Assembly (NCBI GenBank): GCA_009780115.1
Contig: WRAQ01000007.1
Span: forward strand, 1-64,000
Origin: Lachnospiraceae bacterium
GTDB lineage: Bacteria > Bacillota > Clostridia > Lachnospirales > Lachnospiraceae
Length of the DNA stretch: 64,000 nt
Direction of reading: 5' to 3'
Part shown: one piece after another, positions 10,401 through 25,400 of the stretch
Position numbering within the stretch: the stretch's first letter is position 1
Layout: each line of letters begins with the position of its first letter
Notes under the pieces: model-generated
Told to the model about the DNA's origin: nothing
The model's input: the letters and a program-made list of their open reading frames with translations, nothing else
Databases searched by the model: none
Translations under genes and position numbers: made by a program

Positions 10401-13400
10401 GGCAATGGGGGAAAATAAAGATGGATTTAATTTAGGATTATTTGAGTTAACCAAGCTGCTTTTACATGGTAACACTAAGCAAAAGCCGGAAAAACTGCTG
10501 TATGTTTATCAGTCAACCGGTGACAATGCTTTTTTTTCTGCTTTAGAAGGATTCTTGAAAGCCCTTGGCAGAGAATACCCTGATGTTGATTTTCGGCTTT
10601 TGGAATTGGAAGATTTCATTGCAAAGGAAAATTATGTTAGGATTCAAAAGGAAATTTTGGTAAATGATTCTGTTACCGCAGTAAGATATAGGGGTGGTGA
10701 GCGTTATGTACATGAGCTTGAGACAGTTTTACCCTCCCATAACCCGCAAATAACTATTAGAGAAAAAGGAACCTATATTATAACCGGAGGATTGGGAAAA
10801 ATCGGCTACCAGACAGCAAATTATATTGCGGAGAAAAATGGAAATCTGCTGTTGATAGGACGGCGGGAGGCCGAAGAGGTACAGGGGGAAATTGAGGCTT
10901 TAACGCAATATGGAAGCTTGGTTGAATATATGCAAGGTGATGTGGCAGATAAGGATTTTATCAATCTGGCAGTGGGGCGGGCCAGAAGAATGACAGGCGA
11001 ATTAAAGGGTATCATTCATGGGGCAGGAATTATTAGTGATAGGCGGTTTTCCGGGAAAGAATATGAAGAATTTAATGAAATCTGCCAAGTTAAAATTGGC
11101 GGGATAAATAATCTGGATGAAGCAACAAAAGAGGATAACCTGGATTTCTTTATTGCTTACTCTGCCTTGGCCGGTATATTGGGAAATGAAGGCCAGAGTG
11201 ATTATTGTTATGCCAATTCCTATCTGGATAATTACATGCTGGAGCGGCAGGGCAAACGGGATAAAGGGCGGCGTTTTGGGAGCAGCATCAGTATTGCATG
11301 GCCTTATTGGCAAGATGGCGGAATGAGGCTTACCGGAGATGCTGCGCAGCATTTGAAATTACGGCTTGGTATGGAACCAATGCCGGACCCTGTTGGAATC
11401 ATGATTTTTGAACGTATTCTAGAGGGAAGCGATAGTAATATTGTCGTTTTCTATGGAAACAATGACATATTGGCAAAGCAAAGAAAAAACCAGGATGATA
11501 CTACTTATAAGAGTCAGAAAAATAAGCTCCCAACGCTTGATTTAACCTCCGTTAACAACGGTTATAGCATTAATAATAAGAATTTCAAAGGGGTTGAATC
11601 CTTTATTAAAACACAGATTGGCAAAATCCTCAAAGTATCCGTCAACTATATGAATGAAGAAAGTGATTTTGGGGCATTTGGCTTTGATTCTATAACATAT
11701 ACGGAGCTTGCAGAGAGCTTAAATAAAGAATATGGATTAGATTTGACTCCGGCAACTTTTTTTGAGTATCATTCATTGGACACTCTGCTTGCCTACTTAA
11801 ATTTAAAACATCCCGAACTTTTTACCATCAAATCAACAAAGAAAGAAAGCAAAGAAATGTCCTCCCAATTGCCCGATATTAATACTAGGGGACGTTTTCA
11901 ATCAGACCGTAAGGAACCGGCCCTTTTTGTGGGGGAACCCTCCGGTCAGGGATATAAACCGGTTGCTATTATTGGTATTGCCGGTAATATGCCGGGCTGT
12001 GAGAATCTGGATGACTATTGGCAGGCTTTAGCCAAAGGTACAGATCTTGTGAGTGAGATTCCGCCTGAAAGATGGGATTGGAAGCAGTATGACGGGGATC
12101 CTTCAAATGAGGCCAATAAAACCAACTCAAAGTGGGGGGCTTTTATGAAAAACGTGGGCTGCTTTGATGCGGAATTTTTTGGCATTAGCCCAAGGGAAGC
12201 AGCCCTCATGGACCCGCAGCAAAGATTGTTCCTGCAAATTGTATGGCATGCGGTTGAAGATGCCGGATATAGCATCGAGGGGCTTTCAGGAAAAAAGATA
12301 GGTGTGTTTGTAGGTACTTCAACCTCTGATTATCAGGAATTACTTCGTGATAATCAGGTGGCGATAGAAGCTTATTCGGCTTTAGGAGTTACCCATTCGG
12401 TTATTGCTAATAGAATATCATACTTAATGAACTGGTCCGGGGAGAGTGAGCCTATTGATACTGCTTGCTCCAGTTCCCTTGTGGCCCTCCACCGGGCGGT
12501 TACTGCAATTCAAAGCGGTGATTGTGAGATGGCAGTTGCCGGTGGTATCAATTGTATTTTAACCCCATCCATTTATATTTCATTTGGAAAGGCCGGAATG
12601 TTAAGCCCTACCGGAAGATGCCGGACGTTTGATGAGCAGGCGGATGGTTATGTCAGGGGTGAAGGAGGCGGTGCGTTACTGCTGAAACCACTGGAGCAGG
12701 CGATTAAGGACAAAGATAATATTTATGCTGTTATTAAGGGCAGTGCAGTCAATCATGGGGGTAAGACCAATTCCCTGACAGCCCCCAACCCCAATGCGCA
12801 GGCTCAGGTTATATACGATGCTGTCAATAAGTCCCGTATCGACCCGTCTAGCATAAACTATATTGAAGCCCATGGCACCGGGACAAACATCGGCGACCCG
12901 ATTGAAATTAACGGGTTAAAAAATGCTTTTGCCCGGCTTAATAAGGATTCCGTAAAATTTTCTTGCGGTATTGGTTCCGTAAAATCCAATTTAGGCCATC
13001 TTGAAGCCGCCGCCGGAATGGCTTCAATGCTTAAGGTTATTCTGGCAATGAAAAATAATATCATACCGCCGGTTTTACATTTTAATAAATTAAATCCATA
13101 CGTCAATCTGGAAGGTAGCCCCTTTTATATTGTGAACAGATCAAAAGTTTGGGATGAATCAATGATAAATAATCATCCTAAGCGGGCGGGGGTCAGCAGC
13201 TTTGGGTTCAGCGGAGTTAATGCTCATGTGGTTTTGGAAGAATATATAGGGCATCAAGATAAAGCAGAGGCTGGCGGCAGCCATATTTTTGTATTATCCG
13301 CTTTGAATATGGAACGTTTAATGGAATATGCGATTATCATGAAAGATTTTATTAATAGGGATAGTAATGAACTCTTTTCTCACGAGTTGGCATATACTTT

Positions 13401-16400
13401 GCAGACCGGGAGAAAGCATTTTCCAGCCCGGCTTGCTATTATTTTTGATACAATTGAGGTTTTAAGTATCCGCTTAGGTAAGTTTATCAGCGGGGAAAAA
13501 GAGCAATCCATATATTACCAAACAGTAGATAAGGGAAATGAAATTTTAGAAAATCTTTTCACAGATGAACTGGGAAAGGAATATATTACAAAACTCCTTG
13601 AGAATAATAAATCAGAACTTATCGCCAAAGTATGGGCAGCAGGCGGCAAGCTGGATTGGAATATCTTATACAAGGACGAAAAGCCCAATAGAATATCATT
13701 GCCGGGTTATCCTTTTGAGAAAAAGTTTTATTGGATTAATACTAAGGGTAAAGGAAAGGTGATCGGCAGACAGATTAGGATTTCATCTTCGGAATATATT
13801 TTTCCAGTTTATCTTATTAAGCAAGACTGGTTTTTGGAAGAGCATCAGGTTGCCGGAAAAAGAGTAGTGCCGGGTACTATGATTCTTGAGATAGCGGCAG
13901 AGGCTTTATATGAACTTGGAGTTATAGAGATGACTTTCCGGGAAATATACTGGCTCCGTCCGATTATAGTTGAAGAGAGCCTGGATTTAAACTTAAAAGT
14001 TGCTCGAAATGAAGGATATTATTCATATGAGATAATTGATGGGGAAGCACAGACCATATATGCCCGGGGTACAGTATTTACAGAAGAAACAAGAATATCT
14101 AAAAAAATTCAGACGACACAGATACTTACACGTTTAAACAGCAGTCTTGATGCTCATGGACATTATTCTGCCGCTATGCGTTCAGGAATCAATTTTGGGG
14201 AAAGGTTCCGGAGTATAAAAAAGATTGAATACAATTGTGATGAGGCATTGGTAAGCTTTGATTCAAAGCATGAGGATAAGCAGAGAGGGTATACACTACC
14301 ATTCCTTTCTTTAGATGGTGCAATTCAGGGGGTTAGTGTACTTATTGGCAATAGTACGGAAGGCTCTTTTATGCCTTATTATATTGACAATATGGAAATT
14401 AGCGAACAGAGTAACCCGGCGGCATTTGCTTATATTAAGAAGCTGGGAAGCAAAATGTTTCGCATTGAAATAACAGATTCGCAGGGAATGGTTATTGCCG
14501 AATTAAAAACAGTTGCTATAGGTATCGGGCTGGAACTACCCAGAAATACGTTTGTCCCGGTTTGGCAGCGATATTCTGTTTCAGAACCGGAGGTGCAGGA
14601 AACAGACAAACAAACCTGTACAGTTATATATTCAAAGAAACGGCCGGAGTCCGGTAAATTTGCCAGGATTCTCAAATCAAATTGGACAGGTCAATGTGAG
14701 TTATTTGAAATTGAGGAACTGAATGGTTCTGATGACTTAATAAAAAAGGCAGCATCAGCAGACAGAATTTATTATCTTGGGGCTGTCACAAGCGAAGAGT
14801 GCTTTACCGGCAATATGAGCCATTTGGAAGAAGCGGCAAATTTAGATAATCATTGTATCGTTGAGTTATTTAATTTAATCAAAAAATTTGAACAAGAAGG
14901 TGTATTTACCAATAAGGTGCAGCTCATAGCTGTCACCAACAATTTGCATAGGATAACTGAGGAAATGATTGTTCCGGAAGGTGGGGGCATTTATGGTTTC
15001 CTGCATTCTGCATCAAAAGAATATGAGAATTTGTATGCAAGTTGTCTGGATGTGGACTTAAAGGAATTTGAATCAAAACCGGATATCATTGCCGGTTTTA
15101 TTCATAGAGCCGGATGCAGTAAGAAAGTGCAGGAATTGTGCATAAGGGAAGAAAAAACCTTCATCCGAAAATTATACCCAATTGCCCTTAATAAGATCAA
15201 AACCGGGTTCCGGAAAAATGGCGTTTATGTGATTTTGGGGGGCAGAGGGGGAATTGGTACGGAAGTTGCGAAATACTTATTAAAGGAATATCAGGCAAAG
15301 ATTGCATTGATTGGAAGAAGCAAATTGGCAGAAGAAACATTGCCAGAACTTCAGTTATTTGCTTTAGGCGGCGGCGAAGTCATATACATAAGCGGGGACG
15401 GGGGAAATTTGGGGCAAATGAAAGCTGCTGTTTCCACAATAGAAGAAAGGTTTGGCCCGATAAATGGAGTAATTCATTCGGCCATTCTTTTGGAAGATAA
15501 AACTATCCGCAATATGGCGCAGCAAGATATGAAGAAAGTGTTATGGCCCAAAGTGACCGGAAGCATGGTACTATATAAAGTATTAGCTGGCAAACCCTTG
15601 GATTTTATCCTGTATTTTTCATCTTTACAATCGATGGTAGGTATGGCCGGGCAAAGTAATTATTCGGCGGCTTGTACTTTTAAAGAGGCATTAGCCAGAT
15701 ATGCGGATAGTAAGGAAGATTGGGACGTCCGTACAATTAACTGGGGTTATTGGGGCAGTACCGGCATCGTTTCCGGGAAGGAATATTTTAAACGGATGGA
15801 AAAGGCCGGGATTTATTCTATCGAACCGGAAGAAGGAATGGCTTATATTGAACAAATTCTTGCTAACCCGGTAAAGCAAGTACTGGTACTTAAAAGCGAT
15901 GATTCTGTCCGGGAAAAAGCAGGAATTGATATGGGGCGGATATATATGGCCGCCGCAGGGGCAGCAGAAGCCCCCGGTATCACTTTAGGCAAAAAAGTTG
16001 AGGTAGAAGATATTATTGATGATACCTCCGGTTATCAAAGTATTTCTAAATATGCGGGAAGAAAGCTTATCAAAGCATTTCAAGATGAAGACATCTTTTT
16101 AAACAGCGATGAAATCTATCCAATAGAGCATTTGCATATGAAATTAGACGTAATTCCCAAATATGGCCGTCTATTCAGAGAATTACTGTCCATCTTGGAG
16201 CAGAACGGTTTTATCAGAATTGAAAACAAGAAAGTAATTACTGAAATAAAAGTACTGAATGTTCAAGGTAATTTGATGGATGAAAGCAACGAGCTTATCG
16301 AATCCCATCCGGAAACCCAAGCCTATATGAATTTGCTCAATGCTTGTTTGGCTCAATATTTTAGGATACTTCGTGGTCAGATTATGGCAGAAGAAGTTCT

Positions 16401-19400
16401 GTTTCCTAATTCAAAAGTAGATTTGGTTGGAAATATTTATCGCGGAAACAAAATTTCCGATTTTTATAACAATGAAATGGCCAAGTGGGTTGAAAGATTT
16501 ATTGCTTCACGCAATAAAGAAAATCCGGATGAAGTCATTCGTATTCTGGAAATAGGCGCAGGTACGGGGGGGACCTCGGCATTTGTTTTGGAGGCAATAA
16601 AAGAGTATGGGGCTTATATACGTTACGATTATACCGATGTAGTTGAAAGTTTTGTTACTTTGGGCAGAAAGAACTTTGGCGAGACATATCCTTTTGTGGA
16701 CTTTAAAGTAATAGATATAGAAAAGGGAAGCTTAAATGACCTGGGAGAATATGATTTAGTTATCGGTACCAACGTGCTTCATGTATCTTCAGATATCATG
16801 AAAAATATAGCTAATATCAAGACGAAAATGAAGGCCGGGGGCGCATTGGTATTTTGCGAGATGGTAACAAAAGAGGATTACATAACTCTCACATTTGGTC
16901 TGCTTGATGGCTGGTGGCTATTTAAGGATGATGAAAACCGTATTAAAGGGACACCACTTTTTACGCAGGAAAACTGGAAAAAGCTCATGCTTAAAAGTGG
17001 TTTTTATGCTTTTGATTCCTTTAACCAAGGGGATTGTATCTTATTACCCCAAGACATAATGGTGGCTTATAGTGATGGAATATACGGATTGAAAGTAGAT
17101 TCCCGCCTGCCCGGAAAAAAAGTGCCCAAAGATAAACCGCAATTAAGAAAAGACTTTAATCCGGTAAGCGGAAAAAATATAACCGACAAAAAAGAATATG
17201 TAAAAAATATTATCTGTGAAAAGATAGTGCAGGATTTAGGAATCCAAGGAACTAGAATTAATGTGAACAAATCTTTTAAAGATTATGGAGTTGATTCAAT
17301 AACCGGTGTGAATGTGATTAATTCCCTAAATCAGACTTTGAATATTGACCTTAAAACAATTGTCCTATTTGACTATGCGACTATCACAGAATTAACCGAT
17401 TATATCATTGCGGAATATGACAGTCAATTGGAACTTCCGGCCGATATCAGCCATAATACACATGATATTGAAGCGGCTGAAGAATACTATGAGGGAGCAG
17501 AGGCAAAGGATATCTTATGGCAATCAGAACGGGGAGATATGACCGTACAAGAAAACGAAATTGCCATAATTGGAATTGCCGGTCAGTTTCCAGGGGCAAA
17601 AAATGCAGATGATTTCTGGGAATTATTGAAAAATGATGAAAATCTATTGGTAGAAGTACCCAAAGAGAGATGGGATATAGAGCGTTTCTATGACCCGATA
17701 CCTGGGACCCCCCAAAAGACTTATTGCAGAAAGGGCGGGTTTTTATCAGATATTGATTTATTTGACCCCCGGTTTTTCAATATCACCGATAAGGAAGCCC
17801 AGTGGATGGATCCACAGCAGCGCTTATTCTTAACAGAATGTTGGAATGCCTTGGAGGATGCCGGTTATGCAAATACCAAAATCAACCATAACAATTGTAG
17901 TGTATTCGTTGGTGTTGGCCAGAGTGACTATCAGGACCGGTTTAGAAGCGGGGCTATTGTCACCGGCCCCCAGTCTTTCTGGGGAAATGATACTTCTGTC
18001 CTAGCATCAAGAATTTCCTATTATTTGAATCTAAAAGGTATCAGTGCCGCCGTAAATACAGCCTGCTCATCTTCATTGGTTGCAGTTCACATGGCTTATA
18101 ACAGCATCTTAAGCGGGGAATGTGATATGGCTATTGCCGGAGGGGTTTATATTGGGTGTACGCCGGGCTTTTTCCTGGCAAGCAGCAGTGCGGGTATGCT
18201 TGCAACAAGAAACGAATGCAATGCTTTTGACCACAAGGCATCCGGGTTTGTTCCGGGCGAAGCAGCGGCGGCGGTTATCCTAAAATCCAAAAAACAAGCA
18301 CTTTTAGATGGTGATCAAATCTATTGTATCATCAAAACAAGTAAAGCGGGACAGGATGGCAAAACAAATGGCATTATTTCCCCAAGTGTCAAATCGCAAG
18401 CTAAGTTAGAGGATGAAGTATACAGGGAAGCCGGGATTAATCCGGAAAGCATATGCTATGTGGAAACACACGGGACCGGGACCCCCTTAGGGGACCCCAT
18501 CGAATTTGAAGCATTGAAACAGAGCTTCGGCAAGTATACCAATAAGAAGAATTTTTGTGCTTTGGGTTCGGTAAAGGTTAATATGGGACATGCGGCTACA
18601 GCCGCAGGTATAGTCAGCGTAATAAAATCAGCAATGATGCTGCGGCATAAGATAATTCCGCCATATACCAGTTTTGAAATGGCAAATCCGGAAATAAACT
18701 TCAAGGGTTCCCCCTTTTATATTAACAATGAGCCAAAGAAAATAGAAGGGCAATCCCGGGTTGCGGTAAGTGCTTTTGGTTTTAGCGGGACTAACTGTCA
18801 TTTGGTAATGGAGGCTTTTGAAAGACAGAAGCAGCCCGGTGCAAAGGGGGTGTTTCTTTTCCTATTTTCTTCCGGCAGCAAGGATGGCTTAAGGCAGACT
18901 GTAAAAAAGACACTCGATGCTTTTAAAGGGTATTATGATTCAGACTTGGAGAATATCTCTTATACTTTAAATGTACGGAGAATGTGGTTTCCATTTAGGT
19001 GCTTTTTTGTATCCGGCAGCATGGAAGACTTAAGCAGCAAAATGAATGAATGGCTTAAGGATGACAAGGCACGGCAGGAGTATAATAATAAGGGGCCTGC
19101 AAATAATGAAGCTCATTTATATGAAATAGGCAATACTTATATTGCAGGCGAAGATATTTCCTTGGATTACTTATATACCGGTTGTATATGTGTCCCTCTT
19201 CCCGGTTATTCCTTTCAATACAAAAGTTATTGGGTTGAGGAAAAGGAGAGTATAGTAGTACCGGAGAGAGCAATGGTGCCGGAGAGAGCAATGGTGCCGG
19301 AGAACATATTAATACCGGGAGATACAACAATACAGAAAAAAGCGGAACTGCATTTTTATGAGCGGGTTTGGCAGCCGGTGGAAATTACCAGGGAAGAGAC

Positions 19401-22400
19401 TGTAACGTACCAGAATCCCGGGGTAAGCCCTGTAGCAGAGATTAGTTCTTTACAAATAGAAGAATTAACGTATAGGTTGGGAGAAAGGAATATCGGAAAT
19501 CATGTGGAAGCCGTTAATATTCTCCTGACTTTTACTGCCAATGAACCTAACGGGCGGGAGGATTACTCCCCTCCTTATTTTGGTACTTTGCTTAAGTTGG
19601 TTCAGAGTTTATCCAAGTTAGGAGTAAAAAAGGCCAACCTGATTGTTCTCATGAAAGATGAGGCAGAGGAGGAAGACCCATACTTCTATGCTTTGGAAGC
19701 ATTAGCAAAGTCAATCCATATGGAGTTACCACAGTATCGGGTGCGGATTGTAAGGGTGGATGGAGAGGGTCCCGACCAATTATCCCGGATTATAACAACT
19801 GAATTTGCCGATAATTTACTTAATAGAGATGTCGCTTTAGTGAAATATAAAGCTGGAACCAGATATCAGTACCTGCTTAAGAAATATACAAATAATACAT
19901 CAAAGGCCGGAAATTTAACCAGAAAAGGATGCTATCTGATTACCGGTGGTTTAAAAGGAGTGGGATATCTGATTGCCAATTATCTTGCGGATAAATATGA
20001 AAGCGATTTGATTTTGGTTGGCCGGACAGATGATAACGGGGAACCCGGCAAGGAAATCAAAAACAAAATCAAGCAACTTAAACAGTTAGGGACTAATATT
20101 CGTTATCTTAAAATGGACGTCGCTCAACGGGAAGAATGTGCGTGTATTGCCGTCCGGCTTAAAGAGGAAGGGGTGCGCATTAACGGAATTTTCCATTGTG
20201 CCGGGGTTGTGGAAGATGCATATATCATCGCCAAAACAAGAGAGAAATGGGAATCCGTTATTGCCCCCAAAGCCGGGGGGACTGGAAATATTGTGGAGTT
20301 TTTTGGAGATATAACCACAGAGTTTATTTTATTAATGTCCTCTACAGTTTCTCTATTTGGAAGCATAGGGCAAGCAGATTATTCTTATGCGAACAGCTTC
20401 ATGAATTTTTATGCATCTTTCCGGAAAGGGGATAAACCAAGGGTTATCAGTATCAACACATTTTTCTGGGAAAATGGAGGAATGAAAGCAAACTCCGGAT
20501 TGTTAGAAAAAATGAGGAATGAATATGGTTTATATTCGATAGATAATCAAGTGGGTATTGAGATTCTGGAAGAAGCAATCAGCAATAACCACCCTCAAAC
20601 GATTGGACTTTATGGGGACGATAAGCTAATGAAGATATTAAGTCCGTACCTATCTGGAAATGAGCAGGGAGCAAGAGAAATAGAAGAAATTATAAATTCA
20701 TTTATCAAACAAATAATTTCAGAGGAAACAGGCATCCCCTTCAAAGAAATAGAGTCTAATCAGAGTTTTGAATCATTGGGCTTAGATTCCATTATGATTA
20801 CCAATATGAATGCTAAAATTGAGGAACATATAGAGCATGTGCCTAAGTCTATATTTTATCAGTATAGTAATCTAAATGAACTGGTAAAAGGACTTTGCAA
20901 TTTTTACTCCGGGAGCAAGCTGGAGCAAGGCACTTTCCCTTTGGAAACAAGGAAAGAACCGGATAATCATGCGGAGCAGCCTGGCTTAAGCAATGACTAT
21001 GGGGCAGTGATAGGAATGAGTGGTATTTTTCCAAAAGCCAGTGATATCGATGAGTTTATGGAAAACTTGAGAACGGGCAGGGACTGTATCTGTGAAATAC
21101 CAAAAGAAAGATGGGATTATGAAGAACTTTTAGATACAATGCCTGAACATGTAAAAAATAATTATTGTAAATATGGCGGTTTCATAGCTGATTATGATTG
21201 TTTTGACCCGCTGTTCTTTAATATATCCCCCAAGGAAGCCCAGTGGATGGACCCGCAGGAAAGGCTTTTTATTCAAGAAGTATGGCGTGCAATGGAAGAT
21301 TCAGGATATACCAGAAAGAGCCTTTCAGGTAAGAGGGTCGGTGTATTCGCTGCCTTAACCAACGCTCATTATCAATTATATCAGACGGAAGCGGATGGAA
21401 TCCCGGTTACTCCGCTTATAACTTATGCTTCTTTGGCAAACCGGGTTTCTTATTTATTTAACTTTAGCGGCCCGAGCCTGACTATTGATACGATGTGTTC
21501 TTCTTTCCTTACGGCAATGAAATATGCTGTGGAGAGTTTGAACAATGATGAATGTGATGTGTGTATTGTAGGAAGTGCCAATCTGATCCTCCATGAAGAT
21601 AAATATACCCAATTGGCAATTAGCAATTTTGCTTCAGTCAAAGGAAAATGCCATAGTTTTGGCGAAGATGCTGATGGATATGTACCCGGCGAAGGGGTAG
21701 GGGTAATCATTTTAAAAAAATTATCACAAGCAATTACCGACCGGGACAATATCCATGCTGTAATCAGGGAAATCGGCATCAATCATGGAGGTAAAACAAA
21801 TGGTTATACGGTACCAAGCCCCAAAGCACAGGAAGAAGTAATATTTTCTACTATTAAAAGGGCGGGAATCCATCCCGAGGATATCTCATATATTGAAGCC
21901 CATGGTGCAGGTACGATGTTAGGGGATCCCATTGAAATAGATGGACTTAGTATAGCATTCGGTAAGTATACGACGGAAACAGAATTTATACCGGTGGGGT
22001 CGGTAAAATCCAATATCGGCCATTTAGAAGCGGCGGCCGGGATGGCCGGGTTGATTAAAGTTATTTTGCAGATGAAGCATAATATATTATTCAAGTCATT
22101 ACATTCCGAAAAAACCAATCATAATATTAACTTTTCCCGAACTCCCTTCTATATTCAGAAAGAAGCTGCTGTCTGGAAGAGGAAGGAGCGTAACGGACAA
22201 GTAATCCCTTATATTGCGGGCATCAGTTCTTTCGGGGCCGGCGGGGCAAACGGGCATATGATCGTTGAAGAATATCGGAGGGGGGAATTGCCTGTTGGGG
22301 AACCCGGGAGTACGCTCTTTATTTTCTCTTCACCGGATGAAGAATCCCTTAGAGTAAATATCGGAAAAATGCATAAATATATAAGTTTAAAAAGTCGACG

Positions 22401-25400
22401 GGAGGCCAATAAGCCTTTGCCCGATGTCCGTGAAGTTGTGCTTAATGTGGTTGCGCAAGCCTTTTCTGTTGCAAAAAAAATGATTGATGAAAAATATTTG
22501 CTTGGCGATTACGGACTTGACCAATATAAATATTCTTACATCATGGAACAACTGAAAATAAATGGTTATAAAGTGGATTTTAAAGAATATGAACTGGATG
22601 GTATGACGATAAAGGAATTTATTCAGGCGGTAAATGATGTGCAAACTTTGGCGGCCAATCATGATGAAAGAATAAGTATTTCTGATATAGCTTATACCTT
22701 ACAGACCGGCAGGGAAGCTTTCAAGATCCGGATGGCAATCATCGCATCAAATCTGGACAGCTTAGGGCAAAAGCTTGAAAATTGGCTGGAATATGGTAAG
22801 GATGTGGACTGTTATACAGCTTATGGCGAAAAGGTGCTTTGTAATGGAGAGTCGGTTGAAATAAAAGATGTTGATAGTATTACGGAGCTGCTTAAAAAAG
22901 GGAAATTGCGGGAGTTGGCTATTAGTTGGCTGCTTCACAAGGAAATTAATTGGCAGCTTATGAAAGGCAATGAAAATGGAGTAAGAGTTTCATTGCCGGG
23001 ATATGTATTCAGAAAAGAACATTATTTAATTGACCGTCATTTAATTGATAGTAAAGATAATAAAGCACAGCCAATGTTGGGAGAGAATATATCCGGAATT
23101 GATAAATGTGCCTACCGGATTATTTTTACCGGCGCTGAGTTTTTTTTGAATGACCATATCTTGCTGACGAAAAAGGTGATGCCGGGGATGGCTTATCTTG
23201 AACTGGCAAGGGCAAATATTGAACAAGCTACCAGGGAGAAAGTTGTTGAAATTAGAAATGTTTTGTGGAGTAATATATTTTTGCTGGATCAATCCACAAA
23301 AGAAATGCAGGTTATTTTAAAAAGGGATGGGAACTATATTTCTTGTGAATTTAATGGCGAAAATAAATTTGCGGAATGTAAGGTTATTACCGCTAAAGAT
23401 TATCAGGATGAAGCTCATTATAATATTCAAACTATAAAAGAAGGATGTAATAAGAAAATCTTGCCCGATGAATTATATTCCTATTACAAATCAGGCGGTT
23501 TAGATTATGGGCCATCCTTTAAAATGTTGGATGAAGTTTGGTATAACAATACGGAGGCAATCAGCCATTTGACAGTACCAGAATGCTGCAAAATAGATTT
23601 TGATGCTTATGTGTTACACCCATCCATGTTGGATTCAGCTCTTCAGGCTGGTCTGTGTATCCGGGGGGAGAGCGATACAAAAGATGAAACAACAACACAT
23701 ATACCATATTTTGTAGAAAAGGTATCAATATACGGCAAAATGGAAAAAAGCTGTTATAGTTATATTACGCTTTCAAATAATCAGACAAATGATAACCGAA
23801 GCCTGAATTGTGTTTTACTATCGGATGAAGGCAGGCCTTTGGTAAGGATCCAGGCATTTACAGCAAGAAAAGCAAAACTACATAAGGAGAAGCAAATAGA
23901 TAAGCACTCAATAGAGAGTGGTTTGCACTTTTATAAGACAAAATGGAATCTAGTTGGTTCCAATACCGGAACGATTATGAAAGCAAAAAACTATCTGCTA
24001 ATCCCCCGTCATGCGAACTATTATGACGAGCTGGTAAAAATGAAAGAGGATGGCCAATATCCAGACAGAATTTTATTTGATTGCCGCATTACAGAAGAGC
24101 AGAAAATGCCTGAAAATAAAATAGAAGCTGTGATAGAACAAACGGTACTCCGTTTATTTGATTTCTTGCAATTATGGATTTTAATATACGGTGATAATCA
24201 GATTGAAATTTTTGTGTTAATTGATGGGGGGCGGGATATCCACTCTCTTATTGCAAAATCAGTTTCAGGTTTTACAAATTCGGTTTCCGTGAATATGACC
24301 GTACTGGAAAATGCCGGTTGTAAAGAAGATGAGTTTATCGAAAAGGTCTGTACCTTACTACTTCAAGTTATGACCAGAAAACATTATCGGATTACCCGGG
24401 ATGAGGTCATGGAATTTGATATAATCCCCTGCACTTTGCCCAAAACAGATAAATCTTTGCTTAAAGAAAAAGGGACTTATCTGATAACCGGCGGACTTGG
24501 GGCAATTGGAAAAATTATATCACAGTATCTTGCAAGTCGTTATAAGGCGAATTTGATTTTGCTTGGAAGAAGCGGGTTAAATGAGGAAAAACAAGCATGG
24601 CTTAAGGATTTACAGGCTCATTCCAATTATATAAGGTATTATTCTTGTGATATTTCCTGTCAGCGCGACTTGGAAGAGGTGAAAAAGCAGATAAAAATGG
24701 AAGGGTTTATCCCGGAGGGGGCTTTTCATACGGCTGGAATCAATAGTATCGGTGAATGGCAAGAAAAAACAAAGGAAAATTTCCTTGGCACTTTAAAGCC
24801 AAAGATTCATGGAACGATATTCCTTTGTGAAATATTAACGTATTTTGAAGCAAAGTTTATATTACAGTTTTCTTCTGCTTCTTCCTATACCGGGGATTTT
24901 GGCAGAGGGGATTACGCCGTCGCCAATAGCTTCCTTGATAATTTTTCGCAACAAGGCATCCAAAATTATGTAATCAACTGGCCCATCTGGGAAAGCGGCG
25001 GAATGCATACAGGTTCTTTTGCGGCCGAGAAAAAGATGCTTTCAAAAATGGGATTGGATTACATAAAACCTGCGGATGCATTGGAATGTATCGAAAGTGT
25101 ATTGGCAAATGATGAATATCAGTTGATTGTAATGGCAGGTAAACAAGATAAAATCAGCAATATCATTCAAAATTGTGTCACGAAAATGGAACCGGAAACC
25201 ACAGAAAGATATTTACCCTCAAAGACAATATCGCAAAGTGAGAAAGAGGAAAAAGATGATATAAGACGGGAATTAAAGCAACTCATAGGTGATATCCTGG
25301 ATCTTAGTTTGGAGAGGATTGATGTAAATGAAAGTCTAGAGGTTTATGGGTTTAATTCTGTCACCATTGCCCAACTATGCGAAAAAATCAACAAGAAGTA

